From Micromonospora aurantiaca ATCC 27029 (GTDB lineage: Bacteria; Actinomycetota; Actinomycetes; Mycobacteriales; Micromonosporaceae): a DNA stretch of 64,000 nucleotides. Below are positions 8,322-16,102 of this stretch, piece after piece. Position 1 is the first letter of the stretch, and each line of letters begins with the position of its first letter. Both the position numbers and the translations under genes were made by a program. The stretch covers positions 3,108,001 to 3,172,000 of the forward strand of contig NC_014391.1 in NCBI RefSeq assembly GCF_000145235.1, given 5' to 3'. The notes beneath the pieces are model-generated. The model was not told the origin of the DNA. It worked only from the letters and a program-made list of their open reading frames with translations, and searched no databases.

Positions 8322-8536
8322 GCACCCACGGGCCGGTGCTGCCGATCTGGACGTGCGGCGGGTGCGGCGCGCCGTGGCCGTGCGCGACGCGGCGGCGGGA
8401 GCTTGTCGCGGAGTACGAGGGTGCGCCGGTGTCGCTGGCGGTGTACCTGGGGGCGCAGTTGGTGCGGGCGACGGCGGATCTGAGCTGGGCGCCGGCCGGG
8501 ACGTTGCACAGGCGGTTCCTGGGGTGGCTGCGGTGA
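8318..8536 (+). CDS. Small zinc-ribbon-like protein
   Basis: A 72-residue protein starting at GTG 8318, which overlaps the preceding stop (GTGA). Near the N terminus it has WTCGGCGAPWPCATRR, a C-x2-C-x5-C arrangement suited to metal binding, followed by a helical region rich in Leu and Ala (LVAEYEGAPVSLAVYLGAQL). Relatives beside XRE regulators in Streptomyces-type genomes carry doubtful names; no enzymatic motif is visible here, so none is assigned. Confidence 0.6.
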   Translation: MSTHGPVLPIWTCGGCGAPWPCATRRRELVAEYEGAPVSLAVYLGAQLVRATADLSWAPAGTLHRRFLGWLR

Positions 8537-8706
8537 GCGTGTTGCGGGCGGGGGACGAGAAGTTCCACTACAGCGACGGGTCGCACCGGTGGACGGCGCC
8601 GGATCCGGAGTACGACCAGGAGGTGTGGGAGGAGCAGGTCCGCCAGCACAAGCTGGGTCACCTGCGCAACGAACGCCCGAGGGTACGCATCCGGCGGATC
8701 GGGTGA
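8533..8706 (+). CDS. Tiny acidic/basic hypothetical protein
   Basis: A 57-residue protein, last of the coupled run, starting at GTG 8533 in a GTGA overlap. Its first half is acidic and aromatic (EKFHYSDGSHRW, EYDQEVWEEQ) and the second half basic (LRNERPRVRIRRIG). No Cys, membrane segment or known domain is present. The charge split is like that of small nucleic-acid or partner-binding proteins, but that is only a guess. Confidence 0.55.
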   Translation: MSVLRAGDEKFHYSDGSHRWTAPDPEYDQEVWEEQVRQHKLGHLRNERPRVRIRRIG

Positions 8707-8735
8707 TTCCAGCAGCGCGCCGGGCGACGGCTTCG

Positions 8736-9320
8736 TTAGGGCTGGGCCGGGCTGCTGCTGGTGTTGTACGAGTTCTTGGCGGCGACCACTGCGGCCTGGA
8801 TGTGCTCGGGGTCGACGCCGTGGACGTTGAGCGGCGGGTGCAGACGCCTGACGAGTTCGGCCTCGATGATCGTCGGCTCGGAGTCCTCCGCCCAGGTCAG
8901 GCGCAGGTGCTCGTGCATCCACGCGGTCAGCCGCGTCTCGTCCTCGGGGACCAGGACCACCCGGTCGGTCCAGGTGGTCCGGTAGCCCTCGGATACGAGG
9001 AGGCCGGCCAGCGTACGGCGCAGGGTCGAGCTGCCCGAACGCCGCAGATGGTTGCGCAGGATCCGGCCCCGCAGGCTGGTCGCCCGGCCGAGATAGAGCA
9101 TCCGCCGCGACGGGTCGCTGTCGTTCGGCGGTCCGGGGAGGTCCGGGAGGACCGAGGGAGCAGCCCACCAGGCGTACACACCGCTGCCACGGCTGAGCCG
9201 CTTGACGGCGACGTCGAGGGCGACCGGCACGCCGGAGAGCAGCCGTAGGGCCTCGTCGACCCGTTCTTCGTCGGTCGGGACGTCGGCGGATCGCCGTTCG
9301 GGGATGGTCACCGGGACCAT
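8736..9320 (-). CDS. GIY-YIG nuclease-fold protein
   Basis: A protein of 194 residues with a GIY-YIG-like domain: GVYAWW (residues 45-50, the GIY strand), RMLYLGRA (about 73-80, the YIG strand) followed by the basic helix LRGRILRNHL with the Arg expected for catalysis, and a late Glu in IIEAELVRRL. An N-terminal helix of about 40 residues precedes it. Such domains cut DNA or are repurposed in host proteins; the biological target is unknown. The start is ATG 9320, since the longer open frame upstream is Arg/Pro-rich shadow sequence. It is convergent with the tiny-gene run. Confidence 0.75.
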   Translation of the reverse strand: MVPVTIPERRSADVPTDEERVDEALRLLSGVPVALDVAVKRLSRGSGVYAWWAAPSVLPDLPGPPNDSDPSRRMLYLGRATSLRGRILRNHLRRSGSSTLRRTLAGLLVSEGYRTTWTDRVVLVPEDETRLTAWMHEHLRLTWAEDSEPTIIEAELVRRLHPPLNVHGVDPEHIQAAVVAAKNSYNTSSSPAQP

Positions 9321-9472
9321 CCTAGGCGCTGGGCGGGCCGCGATCAGGTGGCAGGGCGACCGGACGCTCCCCGCCGCAAGGCTCCGGGATGCCGACAGGG
9401 GGCAGGCGGCGCGCCGGCGGCACGGGGCGAGCCAGGACACGCAGCGTCGACGAACCGCAGTGTCCATGTCGG

Positions 9473-9478
9473 TAGTCT
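9473..9478 (+). promoter_or_regulatory. -10 element for leaderless transcript of XRE gene
   Basis: TAGTCT ends six bases before GTG 9485. With no ribosome site upstream of that codon, transcription would begin at the start codon itself. Confidence 0.55.
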
Positions 9479-9484
9479 GACCGG

Positions 9485-9829
9485 GTGAACCATGACGCCG
9501 CGTCGATCCTGCGTGGCCTCGCGGCGAACCGTCGTCTCACACCACGAGCGATCAGCCGTGCCTCTGGCCGAGCTGAATCGACGATCCGGCAGCTTCTCAG
9601 TGGTGCCGTCCCGCCAGGAGCCGACGTCCTCCACGACATCGCTCCTGCCTTGCAGATGCCGGTGGCGGACCTCTTGGTGATCGCCGGATTGCCCGTCGTG
9701 GATGTCTCCGCGAGGGAAGGCGCCTACGCGGCGAGCCAGGAGATCGGCAGGCTGGTAGCTGTTGCCAGCCGGCTCTCATCGGAGCAGGTGCGGGAGCTGA
9801 TCACGCGTGCGGAGGACCAGGTTGAGTGA
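9485..9829 (+). CDS. Small XRE-type DNA-binding protein
   Basis: A protein of 114 residues with an N-terminal helix-turn-helix: LRGLAANRRLTPRAISRASG, then ESTIRQLLSG with the recognition helix and the typical ALQMPVADLLVIAGL helix that closes the domain. The last 35 residues form an amphipathic helix (EIGRLVAVASRLSSEQVRELI) suited to dimerisation. It starts with GTG, which sits at the expected start of transcription from the TAGTCT box, so it is probably leaderless. It stands alone between the GIY-YIG gene (divergent) and the AEC transporter. Confidence 0.75.
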   Translation: MNHDAASILRGLAANRRLTPRAISRASGRAESTIRQLLSGAVPPGADVLHDIAPALQMPVADLLVIAGLPVVDVSAREGAYAASQEIGRLVAVASRLSSEQVRELITRAEDQVE

Positions 9830-9989
9830 TATCTCGCGACCTGCTCGACAGGGGGAGCAGAGGTGACCGAGGCGCCCGCGCGCTCCGCGGCAGATCAGCG
9901 CACCTGATCTTGGCCGGCGTTTCTCGGCTCGTACGCTCCGGACGTCCGCCGGTCCCTGACCTGGCGCGACGCTCGCCGGTGACGCCCGT

Positions 9990-10922
9990 ATGAGCTTGGT
10001 ATCGGCGTTCGTACCGATCTGGATCCTCACCGCGGTCGGCTACGCGGCCTGCCGTTGGGGCCTGCTGGGCGAGGCGGCGGCGTCGGTGCTCGGCCGGTTC
10101 GTGTTCCATCTTGCGATGCCGGCCGCCCTGTTCCTGGCCCTGTCCCGGATGCCGCTGTCCGGGTTCGCCGGCCGCTCGCTGCTCGCCTTCGCGGTGAGCA
10201 CCGTCGCGGTGATCGGGTTCGGGTGGGCCGGCGCGAGCCGCCTGTTCGGTCGCGGGCCCGGTGAACGGCCGATCTGGGGCATGGCCGCCGGGTACGTGAA
10301 CTCGGCGAACCTCGGCATCCCGATCGCGACGCAGGTTCTCGGCGACGTGTCGTTCCTGGCGGTGGTGGTGCTGCTGCAAGTGCTGGTGGTGGCGCCCGTG
10401 ATCCTGGTCGCCCTGGACCGGCGCAGCGACCCGGCCGGGCGGATCAGGGTGCGCCGGATCGCCTCCCTGCCCGTACGCAACCCGGTGATCCTGGCGTCGC
10501 TGCTCGGTGTCGCGTGCTCGGCTACCGGCCTGCGCCTGCCGTCGGCGGCCGCTGCGCCGCTGACGCTGTTGGCCGGTGCCGCGGTTCCGGCCGCCCTGGT
10601 CGCGCTCGGCGCGTCGCTGCACCGCACGGCGCCGTCGCGGGCAGAACCGGCCGAGCCGGCCGGGGCGGCCGAGCTGGCCGCGGTCAGCGCGCTGAAGCTG
10701 GTTGCGCAGCCGGTCGTCGCGTACGCGGCCGGGCTGGCCCTGCACCTGTCCGCGCCGCAGCTGCTCGCCGTGGTGGTGTGCGCGGGCCTGCCGACGGCGC
10801 AGAACACGTTCATCTTCGCCCAGGAGTACGGCGTCGGCGAGGCGGTGGCCAACCGGGCGGTGGTGGTGACCACGACGCTGTCGCTGGCCACACTGGCCGT
10901 GGCGGCGACGCTGCTCGGGTAG
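9990..10922 (+). CDS. AEC-family transporter (auxin efflux carrier type)
   Basis: An integral membrane protein of 310 residues with about ten hydrophobic segments arranged in two similar halves, as in the AEC family. Typical marks are FVFHLAMPAALFLAL in the first half, GYVNSANLGIPIATQVLG with the conserved Asn-Gly-Pro kink, and GLPTAQNTFIFAQEYG near residue 270 with an equivalent Pro-Thr-Gln-Asn turn. Bacterial members move organic anions such as malate or malonate; the substrate here is unknown. ATG 9990 has no clear ribosome site. The stop is six bases from the convergent peptidase gene. Confidence 0.85.
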   Translation: MSLVSAFVPIWILTAVGYAACRWGLLGEAAASVLGRFVFHLAMPAALFLALSRMPLSGFAGRSLLAFAVSTVAVIGFGWAGASRLFGRGPGERPIWGMAAGYVNSANLGIPIATQVLGDVSFLAVVVLLQVLVVAPVILVALDRRSDPAGRIRVRRIASLPVRNPVILASLLGVACSATGLRLPSAAAAPLTLLAGAAVPAALVALGASLHRTAPSRAEPAEPAGAAELAAVSALKLVAQPVVAYAAGLALHLSAPQLLAVVVCAGLPTAQNTFIFAQEYGVGEAVANRAVVVTTTLSLATLAVAATLLG

Positions 10923-10928
10923 CCACCG

Positions 10929-11582
10929 CTACGAGGGGAACCGCCTCCAGTGCCCCTCGGAGACGACCTCGACGGTGCCGTCGGTCACCTTGATGGCCGT
11001 CTGGTCGTCGATCGCGTACGCCGGACCGGCGATCTCGGCCACCCACTTCTCGGCAGCGGCCATGGTGTTGTCCGGTTCGAGGCCCAGGTGCGGGAAGATC
11101 GAGAAGTCGACGAGCCCGAGTGTGCGGTCGTCGGGTGCGGACTGCCACTCGACGAATTCCGTACCGATCCGGGGGGTGAGCACCATGCTGCCGGCGCTCA
11201 GCCCCACCCAGACGGTGTCCCGCAGCGACGGCAGGAGGTCCGCCAGCCCGGACTGCCGCATCCAGTGGCACAGGTACGTCGCGTCGCCGCCGTGCGCGAG
11301 CAGGACGTCGGCCTCCCGGACCCAGGGGATCCAGTGCTCCTGGCCGATGCTGGGCAGCGCTGTCAGTTCGAGGACGCCCAGCGACTTCCAGCCCAGGCCG
11401 CTCATCGGGAGCGGTGTCTGACCGGTGATGAAGCGCCAGGCCGAGGCCGGTCCGCCCATCGGGTACGCCGCCGTGGGGATGCAGAGGGCACTGGATTCGG
11501 CGATCGGCTTGCCCAGCAGGTCGACCAGCGCGTCGCGGATGCTCGGGTTCTGGACGCCTGCGGATGTGAGGAGAAGTTTCAC
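10929..11582 (-). CDS. Peptidase E-like protein (peptidase S51 family)
   Basis: A soluble protein of 217 residues of the class-I glutamine-amidotransferase fold used by dipeptidase E. The nucleophile elbow is VGLSAGSM (Ser near residue 128), preceded by VLLAHGGDATYL, which matches the G-G-(D/N)-T loop, and followed by FSIFPHLG with the catalytic His. Family enzymes cleave Asp-X dipeptides; specificity is not provable here. The start is GTG 11582 because AGGAGG lies five bases upstream on the minus strand; a longer reading starting at 11645 is rejected. It is a single gene, convergent with the AEC transporter. Confidence 0.82.
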   Translation of the reverse strand: MKLLLTSAGVQNPSIRDALVDLLGKPIAESSALCIPTAAYPMGGPASAWRFITGQTPLPMSGLGWKSLGVLELTALPSIGQEHWIPWVREADVLLAHGGDATYLCHWMRQSGLADLLPSLRDTVWVGLSAGSMVLTPRIGTEFVEWQSAPDDRTLGLVDFSIFPHLGLEPDNTMAAAEKWVAEIAGPAYAIDDQTAIKVTDGTVEVVSEGHWRRFPS

Positions 11583-11725
11583 GCTTGCCTCCTGTACGTA
11601 GCGGTCATGACGCTCTTCCCCCGAGAGTCGGGAGATCGGGTGCACGGGAATACAGACCGGACGCCGAAACGAAACTCATCGCCGATTCGGATGCATGACC
11701 AGCGGACGTCGATGAGGACGTGACG

Positions 11726-12088
11726 TCACTCGCGGATCTCCATCTCTGTCACCAAGCCGTCGCCCAGGCGGTAGACGTGCGTGACGGTGTGGTCGGCGAG
11801 CTTCGCTCCGGCCCTGTCGTGGACCACCTGATGAACGGTGACGGCGATGCGGCCGTCGGCCTCCGTGCGGAACGCGGTCGGCGTGACGACGGGCTCGATC
11901 TGGTCCCACTGCCGGCGCCAGTAGGCACCCACCTGGTCCCGGCCGCGAACGACGCCTCCTTCCCAGCCGTTGGGCCACGAGACGTCGGGCGCCATGGCGG
12001 CCAGCAGAGTGGGGATGTCACGCCTGTTGAAGGCCGCGTAGAGGTTCGTCAGCAGGGCCTGGGGAGTAAGGTGTCCCGGCGGATCCAT
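11726..12088 (-). CDS. SnoaL-like (NTF2-fold) protein
   Basis: A protein of 120 residues with the cone-shaped NTF2/SnoaL fold pattern: an N-terminal helix LLTNLYAAFNRRDIPTLLAA, MAPDVSWPNGWEGG, RGRDQVGAYWRRQW, then four strands ending in HVYRLGDGLVTEMEI. Such proteins are isomerases, hydrolases or ligand binders, and the fold alone does not tell which. It is monocistronic and divergent from the DHFR-like gene at 12226. The SPWNG-type loop and the Trp-rich helix are commonly found in DUF4440/SnoaL-like stress proteins. Confidence 0.78.
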   Translation of the reverse strand: MDPPGHLTPQALLTNLYAAFNRRDIPTLLAAMAPDVSWPNGWEGGVVRGRDQVGAYWRRQWDQIEPVVTPTAFRTEADGRIAVTVHQVVHDRAGAKLADHTVTHVYRLGDGLVTEMEIRE

Positions 12089-12225
12089 CCAGCCAGCATG
12101 GCCGGTGGACGAGACCTCATGAAGCCCACTTCGCGGTCAGCAGAACGCGCGAGCGTCCGGCTGGAATCGTGTTCGTAGACTCCCGGCCCGCTAACTTGGG
12201 GGCACCCAAGGCAGAGGAGAGCCCC

Positions 12226-12807
12226 GTGGGCACTGTCGTCATGTACAGCTCGGTGTCGGTGGACGGCTTCGTCGCGGACGAGAACGACCAGCCCGGACCG
12301 CTGTTCGACTGGTTGACCAGCGGTGACGTCCCGCTGGACGCCAGCGGTGCGTTGAGGGTGTCGCAGACGTCCCACGACTACATCCGGCCGTACTGGGACC
12401 AGATCGGGGTGACGGTCGTCGGCCGGCACGTCTTCGACCTGACCGACGGCTGGGACGGGAAGCCGCCGAGCGGGATCGACCACGTGGTCGTCGTGACGCA
12501 CCGGCCGGCGCCCGAGGGCTGGGACGCCGAGGCGCCGTTCCACTTCGTCGACGGCGTCGAGGCAGCCGTGGCCAAGGCGCAGGAACTCGCCGGTGACCGC
12601 ATCGTCGAGGTCGCCGCCGGCGACGTCGGAGGCCAGGTGCTCGCCGCGGGCCTGGTCGACGAGGTACGCATGGATGTCGTACCCGTGGTGCTCGGGTCCG
12701 GTAAACGCTACTTCGGGTCGGTCGACGCGCAGTACCTGCTGGAGGATCCCGACGTGGTGATTCAGGGCAACCGGGTGCTTCACCTGCGCTATCGGGTGCG
12801 CCGTTGA
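12226..12807 (+). CDS. Dihydrofolate reductase-family protein (RibD C-terminal fold)
   Basis: A protein of 193 residues of the bacterial-type DHFR/RibD-C superfamily. It opens with VVMYSSVSVDGFVADEND, the standard beta-strand and substrate loop; VTVVGRHVFDL is the NADPH-binding segment, and IVEVAAGDVGGQVLAAGLVDE matches the G-G-x2-x2-L-L nucleotide loop, followed by PVVLGSGKRYF. It is probably an NADPH-dependent reductase of unknown substrate, not the essential FolA. GTG 12226 was chosen because GAGGAG lies about eight bases upstream. It is divergent from the SnoaL-like gene. Confidence 0.85.
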   Translation: MGTVVMYSSVSVDGFVADENDQPGPLFDWLTSGDVPLDASGALRVSQTSHDYIRPYWDQIGVTVVGRHVFDLTDGWDGKPPSGIDHVVVVTHRPAPEGWDAEAPFHFVDGVEAAVAKAQELAGDRIVEVAAGDVGGQVLAAGLVDEVRMDVVPVVLGSGKRYFGSVDAQYLLEDPDVVIQGNRVLHLRYRVRR

Positions 12808-12920
12808 CCGCTCTGATCCGCGGCTGCTGACACCGGCATCCACCCACCACGCGCTCTGGTCGCCGGCGGCAGCGGACGCGCGTCCGACGCCGGACGGGTA
12901 CGGCCGGCAGGGCGGCGCCG

Positions 12921-13913
12921 TCAGAGCAGTGCGAGTTGGCCCGGCATCGGCTCGTCGTCGAGGCGAGCGCCGAGCTGCCACAGCCGGAGCTGATCGTCCT
13001 CATGATGACGGGTGAGCCATCGGCCTGGCCGGTACGAGGGGTGGACGGCGCCGGATCCGTGGTGGTGCGGGTAGCGCACCTGGGAGCGGCACCGGAGGCT
13101 GAGCGCCGACAGCAGTAGATGACCCTCGGCGTCGTTCGGCAGGTCTGCGGTGTTCAGAGCGGCGAGGATCAGCTCCTCGCTCAGGAACACCGCACGGTCC
13201 ACGTGTCGGCAGCTCGGGAGGCTCGGCGGCGTGTCCGGCAGGTCTTCCAGGTGTCGTTCTGTGATGACGGCGTCGGAGGCGACGTCGCGGACGGACAGGA
13301 ACCCGTCGAGCGTCTGGGTCAGGTAGCGGCCGCCTGCCGGGCTGAAACCGGCGAGACCGCCACCGGCCAGCGGCCGGGACACGATGCGCTCGGCGTCGAG
13401 CCGGATGAGCATGGCGCGTGACCGGTAGGGATCGAGCAGCGTCAAGCCGGTGCAGACGCCCTCGGGTGAGTGCATGAACCAGGCGGCCTCGGGACCGGGC
13501 AGCGGCGTGCGATGGATCTCCGCGCCGCTCACACCGTGGACGGCGACAAGTTCCGCGGTGTCGCCCAGACGGATCCAGAGGACGTGGTCGCCGTCGAGGT
13601 GGAAGCCGGCGCCGGCGCCGGCGCCGGCGCTGCCGCCGAGCCGATCCCAGCTGCTGCGCCACCGAACCGTGCCGTCGTGGTCGAGCACGACGATCTGATG
13701 CGAGTCGCCCGCCGCGACGAGTCGACGGGTGGCACTGACCGTCATCGGCGGGTCGTCGAGAGGCGCTGCCAGTCGCGTCACGCGACGCAGGTCGTGGTCG
13801 AGCAGGTTGACGGTGACGCTGTCCCGCTCAGTGACCGCCCAGCCGAGGCCGGTTGCCTCCGTGACATGCCGCATGCCGGGCAGCCGCACCTGGTTGATCA
13901 AGCGGGGTTGCAT
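12921..13913 (-). CDS. Beta-propeller-like protein of unknown function
   Basis: A cytosolic protein of 330 residues, with no signal peptide or membrane segment. It consists of repeated beta-rich units of about 40 residues with turns such as VVLDHDGTVRW, LIRLDAERIVS and DGFLSVRDVASD, a pattern like WD40/quinoprotein-type propellers, although individual blades are degenerate. Residues 96-103 are an Ala-Gly run encoded by four perfect GCCGGC units. No catalytic motif is seen. A TATGCT box six bases before ATG 13913 suggests a leaderless transcript. The function is unknown. Confidence 0.62.
   Translation of the reverse strand: MQPRLINQVRLPGMRHVTEATGLGWAVTERDSVTVNLLDHDLRRVTRLAAPLDDPPMTVSATRRLVAAGDSHQIVVLDHDGTVRWRSSWDRLGGSAGAGAGAGFHLDGDHVLWIRLGDTAELVAVHGVSGAEIHRTPLPGPEAAWFMHSPEGVCTGLTLLDPYRSRAMLIRLDAERIVSRPLAGGGLAGFSPAGGRYLTQTLDGFLSVRDVASDAVITERHLEDLPDTPPSLPSCRHVDRAVFLSEELILAALNTADLPNDAEGHLLLSALSLRCRSQVRYPHHHGSGAVHPSYRPGRWLTRHHEDDQLRLWQLGARLDDEPMPGQLALL
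13605..13628. repeat. (GCCGGC)4 hexanucleotide repeat inside a coding region
   Basis: Four perfect tandem GCCGGC units lie in the propeller-like gene and encode alternating Gly and Ala in a linker. Being in-frame hexamers, length changes would add or remove dipeptides without a frameshift. Confidence 0.85.
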
Positions 13914-13919
13914 CGCGGC

Positions 13920-13925
13920 AGCATA
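13920..13925 (-). promoter_or_regulatory. -10 element, leaderless promoter of propeller-like gene
   Basis: On the minus strand TATGCT ends six bases before ATG 13913, and no ribosome site is present in that gap. Confidence 0.5.
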
Positions 13926-13998
13926 GAGCCATTTCGGCGAGCCCGTCGGGCCGTCTGCGCGGACGCCCGTGCTGCATACCGCACTCGTCGGGCTCGGT

Positions 13999-14124
13999 TC
14001 AGCGTGGTCCCAGCCCGGTGCGCCCGTCGATCAGCTCGCGTACGGCGTCCAGGTGACCGGCGTGCCGAGCGGCCTCCTCGATGACGTGCAGAACGATCCG
14101 TCGCAGGTCGGTGGTCCGCGACGC
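13999..14124 (-). pseudogene. Remnant of a DinB/DUF664-family protein (C-terminal end)
   Basis: The last 41 codons of a minus-strand frame read as a good DinB-like C terminus: TDLRRIVLHVIEEAARHAGH (an I-x-H-x-IEE-x-ARHAGH helix with the metal-binding His) followed by LDAVRELIDGRTG. Upstream of it the frame turns into Arg/Pro-rich sequence without the first two-thirds of the domain, and no start with a ribosome site fits. It looks like the surviving 3' end of a deleted or frameshifted gene in the 500-base gap between 13914 and 14416; the rest of that gap shows nothing supportable. Confidence 0.6.
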
Positions 14125-14416
14125 CAGCGTCTCGTCCGGAAGACCTCGCCACGATCTCGAACCACAAGCGAGATGATTCTCGACGCCCGGCCGTACGCGA
14201 TTGACACGTCCAGGTCGGGAAGGGCAAGGTTGCAGTCGGCCACGCGCACCGCGTGGGCACTCTGCATGAGGGAATGACGCCTGTGATCCGGGTAGGCCGA
14301 GCGGCCGCCTGAGTGTCGACCACGCGACTGACGACCGTCGCGTGCCTGCGACACGGAGGGGCGGCCCGACGTTTCCTCCGCCCGTCGCAGCTTCTCTCAT
14401 GCATCGAGGTCTCCCG

Positions 14417-15175
14417 TTGAGCATGGATGCCCGCATCCAGCAGTCCGTCGTCGTCAACCTGTCCCGCCGGCCCGCGCCCGTCGAGGTGGGGCCCTTCGTG
14501 ATCGGGCTGGACCCGACGACGACCAGCCCGTACGTCAACTACGCGACGCCGCGTCCCGGCGCCGCCGTGACCGCAGCCGACGTCACCGCCCTGGTCGCGG
14601 CGTTCCGCGCCGCGGACCGCAGACCCCGTCTGGAGTACGTCACCAGTTGTGCCCCCGATCTGGAGGCGCTGCTGACCGCCGCCGGCTTCACCGTGGAAGC
14701 CCGGCACACCTACCTGGTCTGCGTGCCGGGCACGCTGGCGTCGCCACCCGTGCCGGACCAGTTGAGCCTGTGCGAACCGGGTACCGACTCCCGGCGCGCC
14801 GCGCTGGTCAGCGTGCAGAACGAGGCCTTCGGCGGCGATCCGGTCGCCTCCGATGCCGACGTGGCTCGCCTGCGGCGCCAGCAGGACGCCGGGGGCGTGG
14901 TCGTCACGGCAGTCACCGAGGGCGGTGGCTGCGCGGGCGGCGGCGGTGCGGCCGCACCGGTCGGCGCGGTCAGCGAGGTGGCAGGCATCGCCGTTCGCGC
15001 GCCGTACCGCCGCCGGGGACTGGCGTCTGCGATCACCGCCGAGGTGACCCGGCGGCTGTTCAGCGCCGGTACGGAGGTCGCCTGGCTGGAGGCCGGCGGT
15101 GCGGAGTCGTGGCGGGTCTACGAGCGCGTGGGCTACCGGCCCGCCGGTCAGCGGCTCTACATCGCCATGAACTGA
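14417..15175 (+). CDS. GNAT-family N-acetyltransferase
   Basis: A protein of 252 residues. The C-terminal half carries the acetyl-CoA binding signature AVRAPYRRRGLASAITAEVTRR (the key R-x-x-G-x-G/A loop is RRRGLA near residue 197), followed by WLEAGGAESWRVYERVGY, the usual strand and helix where Tyr acts as acid. The N-terminal 110 residues form a second, degenerate GNAT-like half, as in tandem-GNAT proteins. A run of Gly residues (GGGCAGGGG) loops out before the motif. TTG 14417 has GAGG seven bases upstream; ATG 14423 is the alternative start. The substrate is unknown. A strong terminator follows. Confidence 0.82.
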   Translation: MSMDARIQQSVVVNLSRRPAPVEVGPFVIGLDPTTTSPYVNYATPRPGAAVTAADVTALVAAFRAADRRPRLEYVTSCAPDLEALLTAAGFTVEARHTYLVCVPGTLASPPVPDQLSLCEPGTDSRRAALVSVQNEAFGGDPVASDADVARLRRQQDAGGVVVTAVTEGGGCAGGGGAAAPVGAVSEVAGIAVRAPYRRRGLASAITAEVTRRLFSAGTEVAWLEAGGAESWRVYERVGYRPAGQRLYIAMN

Positions 15176-15206
15176 GGACGGAGGAACCCGGGCCGGGTGA
15201 GTCACC

Positions 15207-15234
15207 CCCCCCTCGCGCGCCGGCGTGAGGGGGG
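15207..15234. terminator. GC-rich hairpin between convergent genes
   Basis: CCCCCCTC at 15207-15214 pairs with GAGGGGGG at 15227-15234, and CGC/GCG inside the loop extends the stem. It lies between the stops of the acetyltransferase and the minus-strand gene at 15236, so it can serve both. There is no T tract, as is usual in actinobacteria. Confidence 0.65.
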
Positions 15235-15235
15235 A

Positions 15236-15940
15236 TCAGGCGGTCAGCTGGTTCGCGTCGAGCCAACGTCGCCAGCTCACCCGGGTGACATTCCGCTCCG
15301 GATGCTCGGCCACATGGAGGACGAACTGCGCCCGCAGCCGAACCAGGGGATCGTCGGCGTACGTCAGCGTCTCCACCTCGTGGAAGAACAGCGGGTCGGA
15401 GAAATGACGGACCAGGCCCGCGTACATCCAGTCCTTGCACCGGTACGGGCGCCTCAGCGCCGCGAGGGTCAACGCGGCGAGCTGTGGCTCGACGCCCTCC
15501 GGGACGCCGGCCCGACGGAATCGGTGCAGGAGCACCTCCTTCGTCCCCCAGCGGGACCACATCGACGACTCCCGCGCTCCCCACTCGTCGGGATGGTCCG
15601 TCTCCCACTGCAGGTACAGGACGGCGTACGGCGCCCACCGGGCGCGTCTGTCGAGGTCGTCGTCAGGGGAGTCCCGGAAGGCGCCGAGAGGAGCATCGAT
15701 CGTCTGCCCCTGATGCCGGCAAAGGCGGGCGTGCGCCTCGTCCATCGCCGCCTGGAGCCGAGCCTGACTGGACCTCGACCGGTAGTGCGCCGACCACAGG
15801 CCGTTCCACTCGTCCAGCGCGTCGCTCGCCGCGGCGAGGGCTGCCTGGTGACGGGCCAGCGCCTGGTGACGCGTGCCCCGGTCGCTCGCGACCAGGTCGA
15901 AAAGCCAGGAGTAGTCACCGCTCGGCTCCACCAGCATCAT
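15236..15940 (-). CDS. Hypothetical helical protein
   Basis: A soluble protein of 234 residues that I do not recognise. It is helix-rich, with many Trp and Arg residues (WNGLWSAHYRSR, WSRWGTKEVLLHRFRRAG) and a C-terminal region of repeated LxxAL patterns and Asp-containing turns (LTYADDPLVRLRAQFVLHVAEHPERN), reminiscent of HEAT-like helical pairs. ATG 15940 is the first codon giving this composition; the much longer open frame upstream is antisense shadow of the SDR gene. There are no membrane segments or catalytic motifs. Confidence 0.6.
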   Translation of the reverse strand: MMLVEPSGDYSWLFDLVASDRGTRHQALARHQAALAAASDALDEWNGLWSAHYRSRSSQARLQAAMDEAHARLCRHQGQTIDAPLGAFRDSPDDDLDRRARWAPYAVLYLQWETDHPDEWGARESSMWSRWGTKEVLLHRFRRAGVPEGVEPQLAALTLAALRRPYRCKDWMYAGLVRHFSDPLFFHEVETLTYADDPLVRLRAQFVLHVAEHPERNVTRVSWRRWLDANQLTA

Positions 15941-16102
15941 GGCAGCTTGCCATCCGCGCCCTTCCGGGAAGCAGCGGGAGACAGAGGTTCGGGAAGAGAA
16001 GGTGGATTTCAGCCAGGCCGCTCGTGACGTCCGTGAGGGGTCGCGAACGCGGCGTCCGATCCCCGCCGGACAGCCGGCCCGTCGTCGACCAGGCTTTCCC
16101 GC

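Noticed and set aside
13605..13628. Tandem GCCGGC units considered as a CRISPR or mobile repeat
   Set aside because: The units are six bases, without spacers, and sit in frame inside a coding region.
14031..14354. Minus-strand frame with a protein-like stretch upstream of the DinB remnant
   Set aside because: It is in a different phase from the remnant, has no start signal, and no family was recognised.
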